Shown here: positions 16,864-24,594 of the stretch, one piece after another
Layout of the letters: every line of letters begins with the position of its first letter
How positions within the stretch are numbered: the first letter of the stretch is position 1
Origin: CBDESM01 sp965242485
GTDB taxonomy: Bacteria > Chloroflexota > Dehalococcoidia > Bin125
Assembly (NCBI GenBank): GCA_965242485.1
Contig: CBDESM010000003.1
Span: forward strand, 1,364,001 to 1,428,000
Direction: 5' to 3'
Length of the DNA: 64,000 nt
Notes under the pieces: model-generated
The model's database searches: none
What the model saw: the letters and a program-made list of their open reading frames with translations, nothing else
What the model was told of the DNA's origin: nothing
Made by a program: the position numbers and the translations under genes

Positions 16864-17568
16864 TTGGCGCAGGAGATTGCGCTGCCGGGAACATTGACTG
16901 TGCCAGAGGTTGATCAAGGCTCGTTGAGCACTCGCTTGGTGGCTTCGCTTGCCGGTGTTCGGCCGTCGCGGCTGGACGGTTGGCATCGGCGAAGCATCGT
17001 TCGGGCCAGCACTTCCAAGGCATCGCCGCCCAATCGTTGGTACACGTGGCGCCGATACTGCCAAGTTCGCGCTGCCGCGAAGCTGCTCGGACGCGGCGTC
17101 CCCGCGCGGGCGCTGCGCGATGAGATCGACGCTCTCGATGCGACGGTGCGCGACTGGCCGCTGCTGACCCTTGGCGAGTATCGGCATTGCGGTGTAGAGC
17201 CATGCAGTGCCGGCCCGCCGTTCCTCGCGGTCGTTCGAAACGGCGGCGGGCGGGACGTGATTTGGTTCTTGCATGACGAGGCAGGCCTTCCAAGCGAGGC
17301 CGCGAGGCGCTTGGAAGTGATCGGCGAACTCCAAGTCGAAGGACCGCTCGCCGGGCTTGCGCAATACAGCCAGTGGATCGACATGCGCCCGTCCGTCCAA
17401 GCGGGCTGGCCGACAATCGTCAGTACCAGGATCACGACCGGAACTATTGCCGGGTATGCCTCGACCGGCATGTCCGCCGCCGAGATCGCAGACACGCTTT
17501 GGCTGAATCTGATGTTGGTGGAGAAGGCGCTCGCCTTCCAGGCCGAAGTCGGCATCCCGGCGTCTTGA
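16864..17568 (+). CDS. HTH plus DUF433-like protein, no adjacent toxin partner
   Basis: 234 residues from the TTG, or 222 from an in-frame GTG at 16900 that has GGGA upstream; the start is uncertain. The N-terminus resembles the DNA-binding part of the antitoxin-like gene at 14084 (RLVASLAGVRPSRLDGW, then a WYTWRRYCQVRAAAKLLGRG segment). The C-terminus carries a DUF433-like end (GWPTIVSTRITTGTIAGYASTG, then SAAEIADTLW). No PIN-like gene follows; only a 33-codon frame is seen before the next gene. It is therefore an orphan antitoxin-like or regulatory protein. Confidence 0.6.
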   Translation: MAQEIALPGTLTVPEVDQGSLSTRLVASLAGVRPSRLDGWHRRSIVRASTSKASPPNRWYTWRRYCQVRAAAKLLGRGVPARALRDEIDALDATVRDWPLLTLGEYRHCGVEPCSAGPPFLAVVRNGGGRDVIWFLHDEAGLPSEAARRLEVIGELQVEGPLAGLAQYSQWIDMRPSVQAGWPTIVSTRITTGTIAGYASTGMSAAEIADTLWLNLMLVEKALAFQAEVGIPAS

Positions 17569-17781
17569 GCAGCGCACGGTCTGCTGACCGCTGCGACCCC
17601 GGCACCAAGCCTGCCAGGAAGACTCAGCCCTTTCGGATGCGGATCTGATCCAGACGGCGCGCGGATCATGAACATCGTCCAGCGCGGTGCCGTGATCGAG
17701 CTGTTGATGCCGGCGGATGTCGATGCCTGGCTCTCGGCGCGGGGCCTCCCGGCGCTCCCGCCGCGCTGATTCGGGGGCGGC
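17569..17781 (+). other. Intergenic stretch with a 33-codon frame
   Basis: About 210 bases between the DUF433-like gene and the MFS gene. An ATG at 17668 opens a 33-codon frame ending at 17769; its sequence matches no family I know and it lacks a strong ribosome site. A 6-bp inverted repeat (GCAGCG/CGCTGC) lies just after 17570. This could be what remains of the missing toxin partner, but no PIN motif is visible. Confidence 0.25.
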
Positions 17782-17787
17782 TACCCT
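17782..17787 (+). promoter_or_regulatory. -10 box (TACCCT) for a leaderless start
   Basis: TACCCT ends exactly 6 bases before the GTG of the MFS gene. The same 6-base spacing occurs before starts at 23153, 24055, 28298 (minus strand) and 50315, so the transcript probably begins at the start codon. Confidence 0.5.
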
Positions 17788-17793
17788 GCGTTC

Positions 17794-19113
17794 GTGCTGC
17801 GGCGACCGATCTTCTACGGCTGGGTCGTCGTCGGGGCGGCATTCATCGCGCAGTTCGTGGCGGTGGGGGTGCAGACCTCGGTTTCGGGGGCCTTCGCGCC
17901 GCCGCTGCTGGAGACCTTCGGCTGGTCGCGCACGCAGTACTTCCTGCCCGACACGGTCGGCCAGGTCGTGATGATGTTCTTCGGGCTGCTGGTCGGGCCC
18001 TACATCGACCGGGTCGGGCCGCGCCGGATCATGCTGATCGGCGTGGCCGTGCTGGCGCCGTCGCTGTTCATCATCAGCCAGCTCGCGGACCTCTGGCAGT
18101 GGATTTTGCTGCGCGGCATCTTCATCGCGCCCGGCGCGGCGCTCTGCGGCTTCCTGCTGGCCAACGTGACCGTTTCCAAGTGGTTCGTGGCCAAGCGCGG
18201 GCGCGCGCTGGGCTGGACCTCGATGGGCGTCTCCGCCGCCGGCGTGTTCTGGCCGATCCTCGCGGCGCTGATGATCACCGCGGTCGATTGGCGCGCCTCC
18301 TGGGCCCTGCTCTCGCTGATCTCCTTGATCGTGCTCGTGCCGATGGCGATGCTGATGCGCGGCCGGCCGGAGGATTACGGACTCCAGCCCGACGGCGAGG
18401 CGGCCTCGATCTCCGAGGAGCAGCGGCTCCGCGCCGAACACGACTTCCGCACCTCGCTGACCCGGCGCGAGGCGCTGCGCACGCCCGCCTTCTACCTGAT
18501 CGTGCTGATCTTCGGCGCTTCCGTCGTGGGCATCTACGCGATCCTGCTCAACGGCCTGCTCTTCCTGCAGGATCACGGCTTCAGCTACGGCTGGGCCGCG
18601 GCGCTGGTGCCGGTGATGTCGATCTGCTCGCTGGTCACCAAGGCGCCTTGGGGCTGGGCGCTGGACCGCTTCGATTCACGCGCCGTCGGCGCGATCAGCT
18701 TCGCCATCGCGGCCGCGGGCTTCGCCGCCGTCGTGCTTTCAGCCGACACCGGCTCGGTGATCATCGTGGCGCTGGCGATGGCGCTGCTGGGCTGTGGGAT
18801 CGGCGGCAACATCCCGATCGGGGAGATGCTCTGGGCCGAGTACTTCGGGCGGCGCTACTTGGGCGCGGTGCGCGGGCTCGGCTTCCCCGTCTCGAGCGGC
18901 ATCTCGGCAGTCACGCCCGTCGCGATCGCGCTCTACTTCGACCGGATCGGCTCCTACGACGGGGCCTTCTACGCCTGCGCGGGGCTCTGGGCGCTGTGCG
19001 CGCTGCTCTGCGCGTCGCTGCGGCTGCCGGCGAAGAGGCGGGGGGGCGCCCGCCTCTTCGCGCAGCGGATGCTGCTCGCCGCCCTGCCCGAGCGGCAGAA
19101 GCCGTCGGGCTGA
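17794..19113 (+). CDS. Major facilitator superfamily transporter
   Basis: 439 residues with about 12 hydrophobic helices in two halves of six and a charged central loop (about residues 190-225). The motif between helices 2 and 3 (GPYIDRVGPRR) and the equivalent after helix 8 (WALDRFDSR) are typical of MFS carriers. Overall style resembles monocarboxylate/oxalate-formate antiporter relatives, so a carboxylate substrate is likely, but this is inference. The GTG start lacks a ribosome site and follows a -10 box by 6 bases, indicating a leaderless mRNA. Confidence 0.87.
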   Translation: MLRRPIFYGWVVVGAAFIAQFVAVGVQTSVSGAFAPPLLETFGWSRTQYFLPDTVGQVVMMFFGLLVGPYIDRVGPRRIMLIGVAVLAPSLFIISQLADLWQWILLRGIFIAPGAALCGFLLANVTVSKWFVAKRGRALGWTSMGVSAAGVFWPILAALMITAVDWRASWALLSLISLIVLVPMAMLMRGRPEDYGLQPDGEAASISEEQRLRAEHDFRTSLTRREALRTPAFYLIVLIFGASVVGIYAILLNGLLFLQDHGFSYGWAAALVPVMSICSLVTKAPWGWALDRFDSRAVGAISFAIAAAGFAAVVLSADTGSVIIVALAMALLGCGIGGNIPIGEMLWAEYFGRRYLGAVRGLGFPVSSGISAVTPVAIALYFDRIGSYDGAFYACAGLWALCALLCASLRLPAKRRGGARLFAQRMLLAALPERQKPSG

Positions 19114-19133
19114 GGCGGCGGGCGATCCGCTTC

Positions 19134-19157
19134 CGCGCGGCTGCTAGCTGCCGCGCG
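19134..19157. terminator. GC hairpin at converging gene ends
   Basis: CGCGCGGC and GCCGCGCG form an 8-bp inverted repeat with an 8-base loop. It overlaps the stop of the minus-strand secreted protein and lies just after the MFS gene. No T-run, so termination is only likely. Confidence 0.35.
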
Positions 19158-19998
19158 TGTCCGTGCAGTCGGTCGGGATGGTCAGCACCGGGCTGCGCAG
19201 CCAGTTGTTGTGGTCCGGGTAGCGCGAGCTGCTCTCGGCCGGGAAGTAGCGCGCGCTGGGCACGCAGTCGTCGGCGCCGGTGGCGTCGAAGGCGAACTCG
19301 GTGCGGCCGTTGGCGACGCGGCGGGCGATGATGCGTCCGCTGACGCCGTTGCCGAGGTCGATCTCGGAACTGCGCAGCCAGCGGCCGATGCGGTCCTCGG
19401 GCAGCGGGTCCGGGAAGTAGCGCGCCCGCGGCGTGATCACGTCCGTCTCGCCCTCGAGCCGCATGCCGAACTCGATCTGGCCCTCGCGGCCGGTGTTGTC
19501 GGAGACGCGCGCCACGATCCGCGCCTGGACGGAGTCCTCGTCCGACATGGCTCCGTCATCGCCGCCCGCATCGGGCTCCGACGCGGGCTCCTCCGGCGCG
19601 GGGTCGGGCGGCGGAGGCGGCGCGACCGCGGTGAACTCGCTCGGCTCGACCTTCTTGACCGAGCCCTGCCCGACGTCGAGCACTTCCGTGCGCCGGGTGC
19701 CCGAGCTGCTGACGATCTCGATCCGGCCGGTCGCGGCGTCGGACTGGTTCGGGAAGATCGCCCACTGGCCGGCGGTGATCACGGCGCGGGTGACCTCTTC
19801 GCCGTCGGCCTCGCTGACGAAGCGGACGACGGCGCCGTTGTCGGCGTGGTAGCCGGTGCCCCAGAACCAGTGCGGGGGCGGGCTCGTGCCCTGCGCGCCG
19901 GCGCCGGGGCTGAACAGCGCGAACAGCAGGGCGGCTAAGCCTGCGACGGCCGCAACCTGCCAGATTCGGCGCTTGAGGGGGAGTTGACTGACATTCAC
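19144..19998 (-). CDS. Secreted repeat protein, paralogue of downstream neighbour
   Basis: 284 residues from a GTG preceded by GGAGG. A signal peptide ends near AGAQG (about residue 38). Next comes a domain opening with HWFWGTGYHADNG, a Pro/Glu/Asp-rich linker, and two homologous modules: each begins with (A/G)RI(V/I)AR, continues to F-F-(M/A), then ARYFP and a WLRS end. One Cys pair near the C-terminus may form a disulfide. Function unknown; probably exported and possibly surface-associated. It is a close duplicate of the gene at 20129, sharing signal peptide, modules and promoter region. Confidence 0.72.
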   Translation of the reverse strand: MNVSQLPLKRRIWQVAAVAGLAALLFALFSPGAGAQGTSPPPHWFWGTGYHADNGAVVRFVSEADGEEVTRAVITAGQWAIFPNQSDAATGRIEIVSSSGTRRTEVLDVGQGSVKKVEPSEFTAVAPPPPPDPAPEEPASEPDAGGDDGAMSDEDSVQARIVARVSDNTGREGQIEFGMRLEGETDVITPRARYFPDPLPEDRIGRWLRSSEIDLGNGVSGRIIARRVANGRTEFAFDATGADDCVPSARYFPAESSSRYPDHNNWLRSPVLTIPTDCTDTRGS

Positions 19999-20128
19999 GC
20001 TGCGACCTCCATGGTGTTCCGGTTCCACCCGCTGTTGCACTATAGACATAACGCTCGGATATAGCGCAAGGTTCCCGCGCTTCCGCGCCAGATTGAGCAG
20101 CTGCTCGGCGGCGGCGTCCTGTTCATCG

Positions 20129-20968
20129 CTAGCCGCCGCGCGTGTCCGTGCAGTCGGTCGGGATGGTCAGCACCGGGCTGCGCAGCCAGTTGTTGTGGTC
20201 GGGGTAGCGCGAGCTGCCCTCGGCCGGGAAGTAGCGCGCGCTGGGCACGCAGTCGCCGCCATCAGTCGCGTCGAAGGCGAACTCGGTGCGGCCGTCGGCG
20301 ACGCGGCGGGCGATGATGCGTCCGCTGGCGCCGTTGCCGAGGTCGATCACGGAGCTGCGCAGCCAGCTGCCGATGCGGCTCTCCGGCAGCGGGTCCGGGA
20401 AGTAGCGCGCCCGCGGCGTGATCACGTCCGTCTCGCCCTCGATCCGCATGCCGAACTCGATGCTGCCCTCGCGGCCGGGATTGTCGGAAACGCGCGCCAC
20501 GATCCGCGCTTCAACCGAGCCGGTCTCTGCCGCCGGCTCGGTTTCCGGAGCAGGTTCGGGAACCGGTTCCGGTTCCGGCTCAGGCGGGACGTATACGGAG
20601 AATTCGCTCGGCAGGATCCGCTGCACCACGCCTTCTCCGACGCTGAACACCTCCGTGCGGCGGGTCTCGGACTCGGCGACGATCTCGATCCAGCCGGTCG
20701 GGGCGGCGAGCCGATGCACCGTGATCGACCACATGCCGTTGCCGATCACGGTGCGGACGGCCTCTTCGCCGTCGGCCTCGTTGACGAAGCGGAGGACTGC
20801 CCCGTTGTCGGCCTTGTAGCTCATGCCCCAGAACCAGTGCGGGGGTCCGTCCGCCGTGCCCTGCGCGCCGGCGCCCGGGCTGAATGCCGCGAGCAGCAGG
20901 GCCGCGAGGCCCGCGATTGCCGCAAGTTGCCAAGTTCGATGCTTGAGGGAGAGTTGACCGACGCTCAC
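20129..20968 (-). CDS. Secreted repeat protein, paralogue of 19144 gene
   Basis: 279 residues, GTG start with GGAGG upstream in the same context as its neighbour. Same order: signal peptide ending AGAQG, a domain with HWFWGMSYKADNG, a linker of Pro-Glu repeats (EPEPVPEP type), and two ARYFP/WLRS modules. The linkers differ most between the copies, the modules least. Upstream, GTTATGTGATAGTGGAAC resembles the region before the other copy, so the duplication included the promoter. Function unknown. Confidence 0.72.
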   Translation of the reverse strand: MSVGQLSLKHRTWQLAAIAGLAALLLAAFSPGAGAQGTADGPPHWFWGMSYKADNGAVLRFVNEADGEEAVRTVIGNGMWSITVHRLAAPTGWIEIVAESETRRTEVFSVGEGVVQRILPSEFSVYVPPEPEPEPVPEPAPETEPAAETGSVEARIVARVSDNPGREGSIEFGMRIEGETDVITPRARYFPDPLPESRIGSWLRSSVIDLGNGASGRIIARRVADGRTEFAFDATDGGDCVPSARYFPAEGSSRYPDHNNWLRSPVLTIPTDCTDTRGG

Positions 20969-21071
20969 GCTGCGACCTCCATGCCGTTGCGGTTCCACTA
21001 TCACATAACGACGCGGCTTGGAGGAAGGTTCCCGCGCCTTCGGGCCGGATGCGCGGAGCAGGCGCAGGCCG

Positions 21072-21830
21072 CTACTTGGCGGTGAAGCCGCCGTCCACGG
21101 CCAGTTCCGCGCCGGTAATGTAGGACGCCTCGTCCGACGCGAGGAAGAGCACCGCGTTCGCCACTTCCTCGACCTCGCCGGTGCGCCGCATCGGGATCGA
21201 GCGCCGCAGCCGCGCCAAGTCGTCGGGCGTCTGCGGAGCGCCGCTGCGCATCGGCGGCATGAAGCCGGGATGGACCGAGTTGACGCGGATGCCATCCGGC
21301 GCGAGCCGCACGGCCATCGCCTTGCTCAAGTTCCGCACGCCGGCCTTCGAAGCGTGGTAGGCCGGGTGCCCGCCGGCGCTGCCGACCAGCCCGTAGATCG
21401 AGGAGATGTTGACGATCGAGCCGCCGGGCGGGTCGGAGCCGCGCATCGCTTCCGCGCCGTGCGTGCAGCCGAGGAAGACGCCGGTCGCGTTGACCGCCAT
21501 GATCCGGTGCCAGCCCTCGGTGCTGGCCGGATCCGGCTCCGAGCCGCTGCTCAGCCCGGCGTTGTTGACCAGCGCGTCCAGACCGCCGTGCCGTTCCAGC
21601 GCCGTCGCGATCAGCGCCTTCCAATCCGCTTCCGAGCTTACGTCCGCGTGGATGTACAGCGCCTCGCCGCCCCCGGCCCGGATCTCGGCTGCGACCTGCT
21701 CGCCGAGCTCGTCCGAAACGTCGGCGAGGATCACGCGCGCACCCTCGCGGGCGAACAGCCGCGCCTCGGCCGCGCCCATCCCGGACGCGGCCCCCGTGAC
21801 GATGGCGGACTTGCCGTCGAGCCGTCCCAT
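21072..21830 (-). CDS. Short-chain dehydrogenase/reductase
   Basis: 252-residue classical SDR with TGAASGMG, NNAG, catalytic Ser in NISSIYG, YHASK and the HPGFM segment. Asp after beta-2 (LADVSD) suggests NAD(H). It lies 33 bases downstream of an amidohydrolase on the same strand and is probably co-transcribed with it. That makes a short degradation module: hydrolysis or decarboxylation by the amidohydrolase, alcohol oxidation by the SDR. Substrate unknown. Confidence 0.88.
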   Translation of the reverse strand: MGRLDGKSAIVTGAASGMGAAEARLFAREGARVILADVSDELGEQVAAEIRAGGGEALYIHADVSSEADWKALIATALERHGGLDALVNNAGLSSGSEPDPASTEGWHRIMAVNATGVFLGCTHGAEAMRGSDPPGGSIVNISSIYGLVGSAGGHPAYHASKAGVRNLSKAMAVRLAPDGIRVNSVHPGFMPPMRSGAPQTPDDLARLRRSIPMRRTGEVEEVANAVLFLASDEASYITGAELAVDGGFTAK

Positions 21831-21863
21831 TCGCGGACCCCGCGATCTGCTTGGCGCGGGCGG

Positions 21864-23063
21864 CTACGCGCCGTTGCCCGTCACCGACGCGGGCGGCGGC
21901 GGCAGGTGGTAGATGCGCTCGGCAGTGTCGCGCAGCACCTTGCGGCGCACGCCCTCGTCGAGGTCGGTCAGCACCTCGGTGATGTGCTCCTGCGCCTTCG
22001 GGTAGAGGCAGGTCGGGTGCGGGAAATCGGTCTCGAACATCACGTTGTCCTCGCCGATCGCCTCGATCGTCGCGCGCGGCCCGAAATCCTCGAACCAGAA
22101 CGACGCGTAGACCTGCCGCCGGAAGTACTCCGAGGGCTTCATCGTCAGGCCCTCGCGCTCCGTCGGCACCGTCTCCTGCCACTGGTAGTCCATCGCCTCC
22201 AGCAGGAACGGCACCCAGCCGATCCCGCTCTCGACCGAGACGAAGTTGAGCCGCGGCCAGCGCTCCAGCATCCCCGAGAAGATCAGGTTGATGATCACCT
22301 TGAAGTTGGTGATGAACAGGCAGATCGAGGCCAGCGCCAGCTGCCGCTGCGGCCCGTAGCCCTTCCAGACCAGCTTGTCGACCACGCCCGCGCCCGCGCC
22401 GATGTGGAAGTTGACCGGCATCTCCAGCGCGTCGCAGGCCTCCCAGAACGGATCCCAAGCCGGGTCGTTCAGGTAGGGCAGCCCGAACGCTTCCGGCGTG
22501 TCGCACATCGTGATCCCGGTCATCCCCATGTCGTGGATGCGCTGCAGCTCCTCGACCGCCGCCGGAATGTCCCAGAACGGCACCAGCCCCTGCGGGAACA
22601 GCCGCCCGTCGCCGGCCGCCTGGAACTCCGCCACCGCGTCGTTGTAGACCGTGCAGCAGACGTTGCGCAGTTCTTCGTCCTCGATTTTGATGAAGTTCTG
22701 CGAGCCGAACCCGGCCACGTTGGGGTACACGATCTGCTGCGCGATGCCCAGCTTGTCCAGCAGCCCCAGCCGCGCCACGGGGTCGGTCGCCGCGGCCGAC
22801 ATCTCCTCGAACGAGCCCAGCCCGATCACCCCGTACTCCTTCGACCCGTCCTCTTTCACCACCGTGAAGCCGGGCGGCCCGAAATCGATCTGCGACTGCC
22901 CGTCGGGCGAGATCGCCCAGCGCACGTCGCCGGCGTCGTTGGTGATGATGTGCGGCACCCGGTCCTTGAACTTCGCCGGCGCCCGCGAGGTCCACAGGTC
23001 GGGCGGCTCCGTGTAATGCGAATCGATGTCCACCACCGGGATCCCGTGCACGGTCAAGCTCAT
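21864..23063 (-). CDS. Amidohydrolase-family (amidohydrolase 2) metal-dependent hydrolase
   Basis: 399 residues of the TIM-barrel amidohydrolase-2 family, whose members hydrolyse or decarboxylate ring or carboxylic compounds. The N-terminal metal motif appears as DIDSHYTEP rather than strict HxH. Later ligands fit NFHIGAG (mid-protein) and MFETDFPHP near the end. The ATG at 23063 has GGAG upstream and gives the typical VDIDSH start; a longer frame to 23210 would add Arg-rich residues without a ribosome site. It is first in a two-gene unit with the SDR at 21072. Confidence 0.85.
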   Translation of the reverse strand: MSLTVHGIPVVDIDSHYTEPPDLWTSRAPAKFKDRVPHIITNDAGDVRWAISPDGQSQIDFGPPGFTVVKEDGSKEYGVIGLGSFEEMSAAATDPVARLGLLDKLGIAQQIVYPNVAGFGSQNFIKIEDEELRNVCCTVYNDAVAEFQAAGDGRLFPQGLVPFWDIPAAVEELQRIHDMGMTGITMCDTPEAFGLPYLNDPAWDPFWEACDALEMPVNFHIGAGAGVVDKLVWKGYGPQRQLALASICLFITNFKVIINLIFSGMLERWPRLNFVSVESGIGWVPFLLEAMDYQWQETVPTEREGLTMKPSEYFRRQVYASFWFEDFGPRATIEAIGEDNVMFETDFPHPTCLYPKAQEHITEVLTDLDEGVRRKVLRDTAERIYHLPPPPASVTGNGA

Positions 23064-23140
23064 CTCAGGCTCCTCTCGCCCGTATCCAGCTTCCGTAATC
23101 CTAGCCCCGCCGGACCTTGCGGGGCGCGGCGGCCCCGCGA

Positions 23141-23146
23141 TACTCT
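23141..23146 (+). promoter_or_regulatory. -10 box (TACTCT), leaderless
   Basis: TACTCT followed by six bases and ATG at 23153. The duplicate gene at 24055 has TAATCT in the same place with nearly the same spacer (GGCTGC against GGCCGC), so the promoter was duplicated with the gene. Confidence 0.5.
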
Positions 23147-23152
23147 GGCCGC

Positions 23153-23629
23153 ATGTCCGAAGGCCGAACCCATCACGAAGTCGCCGAAGCGACCGTCGCC
23201 TATCCCGCAACGGGACTTGCCGCTTTGCGCGAGCGGCTGGAGGAGTTCGACGGCTGGCTGACGCCGGAGCAGCACCGGGTGATCGACGCGGAAGAGGACG
23301 GGGTGCCCGTGCTCTGCTTGCAGCTCTGGGTGCGCGATTACCAGGACATCGGGGCGCGCTGGGAGGCGCGCGACACGGGCGAGCCGCATCCGCCCACGCT
23401 CTACGCCTGGCTCAAGTTCCGCTCCCACCGCAAGGACAAGGCCTGGACCGATGCGGAGATCGAAGCGGCGCTGGCCGACCTGCACCAAGGCGCGCGCGAG
23501 ATCAAGGACTCCGAGCCGCTCGAACGATCTCCCGATCCGCCGCCGCCCGGCTACGACGATTACGACGTCGAGGATTGGTTCATGGACCTGAGATACGGTT
23601 TCACATGGCAGCGTCATCTGAAGTCGTGA
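23153..23629 (+). CDS. Unknown protein, putative antitoxin of PIN gene (copy A)
   Basis: 158 residues, acidic, soluble, no family recognised. The core has FDGWLTPEQHRVIDAEEDG, a Trp-rich LQLWVRDYQDIGARW strand-helix and a Pro-rich turn before the end WFMDLRYGFTWQ. It is followed by a PIN-domain gene whose GTG overlaps its TGA by 4 bases, the layout of a type II antitoxin. A second copy (24055) lies right after the toxin, with about ten differences over roughly 130 aligned residues by eye. No DNA-binding domain is visible. Leaderless start after TACTCT. Confidence 0.6.
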   Translation: MSEGRTHHEVAEATVAYPATGLAALRERLEEFDGWLTPEQHRVIDAEEDGVPVLCLQLWVRDYQDIGARWEARDTGEPHPPTLYAWLKFRSHRKDKAWTDAEIEAALADLHQGAREIKDSEPLERSPDPPPPGYDDYDVEDWFMDLRYGFTWQRHLKS

Positions 23630-24045
23630 TCGAGCGCCTGCTCGACACCAACGCCGTGTCGAACTCCCTCAAACCCCGGATCGCGGCGGCGGTCGCTCCC
23701 TACCTGCAGACGCCCGGAGCCTCCGCGATCTCGTTCCAAACCGAGGGCGAGCTGGGCGTTTGGGCCTCATCGCCGACCATCCCTGCGGTCCACGCGCGGC
23801 AGATTCGCGCGTTCGTGCGCGATGCGCCGATTCTCTATGCGAATGAAGCGGTCGTCGCCCACTACATCACGATCGTCCGTCGCCGGCGCAACGCGGGCCA
23901 GCCCGAAAACGTCAAGGACGCCTGGATCGCCGCTACCGCTCTCGCCTACGGCCTGCCCCTGATCACCTTCGACCGCCACGGCTTCAACGACATTCCCGAC
24001 CTCGATCTCACCCTGCTCCGCCTAGCCGGCCGGCTCCCTCGCTAA
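23626..24045 (+). CDS. PIN-domain protein, putative VapC-like toxin RNase
   Basis: 139 residues from GTG 23626 (overlap GTGA); an ATG at 23605 would add seven. The PIN acidic residues are present: Asp in RLLDTNAVS at the start, Glu in QTEGELG, Asp in VKDAWIAATAL and Asp in LITFDRHGF. This is the classic VapC order, so it is a likely metal-dependent RNase. It sits exactly between two near-identical unknown genes, either of which could be its antitoxin. Its TAA is part of the -10 box of the following gene. Confidence 0.8.
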   Translation: MIERLLDTNAVSNSLKPRIAAAVAPYLQTPGASAISFQTEGELGVWASSPTIPAVHARQIRAFVRDAPILYANEAVVAHYITIVRRRRNAGQPENVKDAWIAATALAYGLPLITFDRHGFNDIPDLDLTLLRLAGRLPR

Positions 24046-24048
24046 TCT
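24043..24048 (+). promoter_or_regulatory. -10 box (TAATCT), leaderless
   Basis: TAATCT overlaps the PIN gene's stop codon and ends 6 bases before the ATG at 24055, matching the box before copy A. Confidence 0.5.
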
Positions 24049-24054
24049 GGCTGC

Positions 24055-24546
24055 ATGTCCGAAGATCGAACCCGGCACGAGTCCACCGAAACCGCCCCGA
24101 GGCTTGCCGCGCTGCGCGAGCGGTTGGAGACGTTTGACGGCTGGCTGACGCCGGAGCAGCACCGGGTGATCGACGCGGAGGAGGACGGGGTGCCCGTGCT
24201 CTGCTTGCAGCTCTGGGTGCGGGATTACCAGGACATCGGGGCGCGCTGGGAGGCGCGCGATGCGGGCGAGCCGCATCCGCCCGCGCTCTACGCCTGGGTC
24301 AAGTTCCGTTCCCACCGCAAGGACAAGGCTTGGGCCGATGCGGAGATCGAAGCGGCGCTGTCCGACCTGCGCCAAGGCGCGCGCGAGATCAAGGACTCCG
24401 AGCCGCTCGGCAGGTCCCCCGACCCGCCGCCACCCGGTTACGAGGACGACTACGACGTCCAAGACTGGTTCATGGACCTGAGATACGGCTTCACATGGCA
24501 GCCGGCTGCGCCCGCCCGACTTGATCGGGCAGGGCGGATTGCCTGA
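24055..24546 (+). CDS. Unknown protein, near-identical duplicate of 23153 gene (copy B)
   Basis: 163 residues. It matches copy A almost throughout from LAALRERLE to GFTWQ, then diverges: where copy A ends in a short tail, copy B continues with an Ala/Arg-rich tail. Only the 5' end after MSE and a few substitutions (E/T, L/V, H/R type) differ. Because the PIN gene lies between the copies, recombination between them would delete it. Copy B could be an independently expressed antitoxin that buffers the toxin. Role inferred from context only. Confidence 0.6.
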   Translation: MSEDRTRHESTETAPRLAALRERLETFDGWLTPEQHRVIDAEEDGVPVLCLQLWVRDYQDIGARWEARDAGEPHPPALYAWVKFRSHRKDKAWADAEIEAALSDLRQGAREIKDSEPLGRSPDPPPPGYEDDYDVQDWFMDLRYGFTWQPAAPARLDRAGRIA

Positions 24547-24558
24547 AGCGCGGACGAC

Positions 24559-24587
24559 GGGCCGCATTCGCAGCGCGAATGCGGCCC
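24559..24587. terminator. Strong bidirectional hairpin
   Basis: A perfect 13-bp stem (GGGCCGCATTCGC with its complement) and a 3-base loop lie between the converging ends at 24546 and 24595. It can end transcripts from both strands; T-runs are short. Confidence 0.65.
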
Positions 24588-24594
24588 GCTTGGA

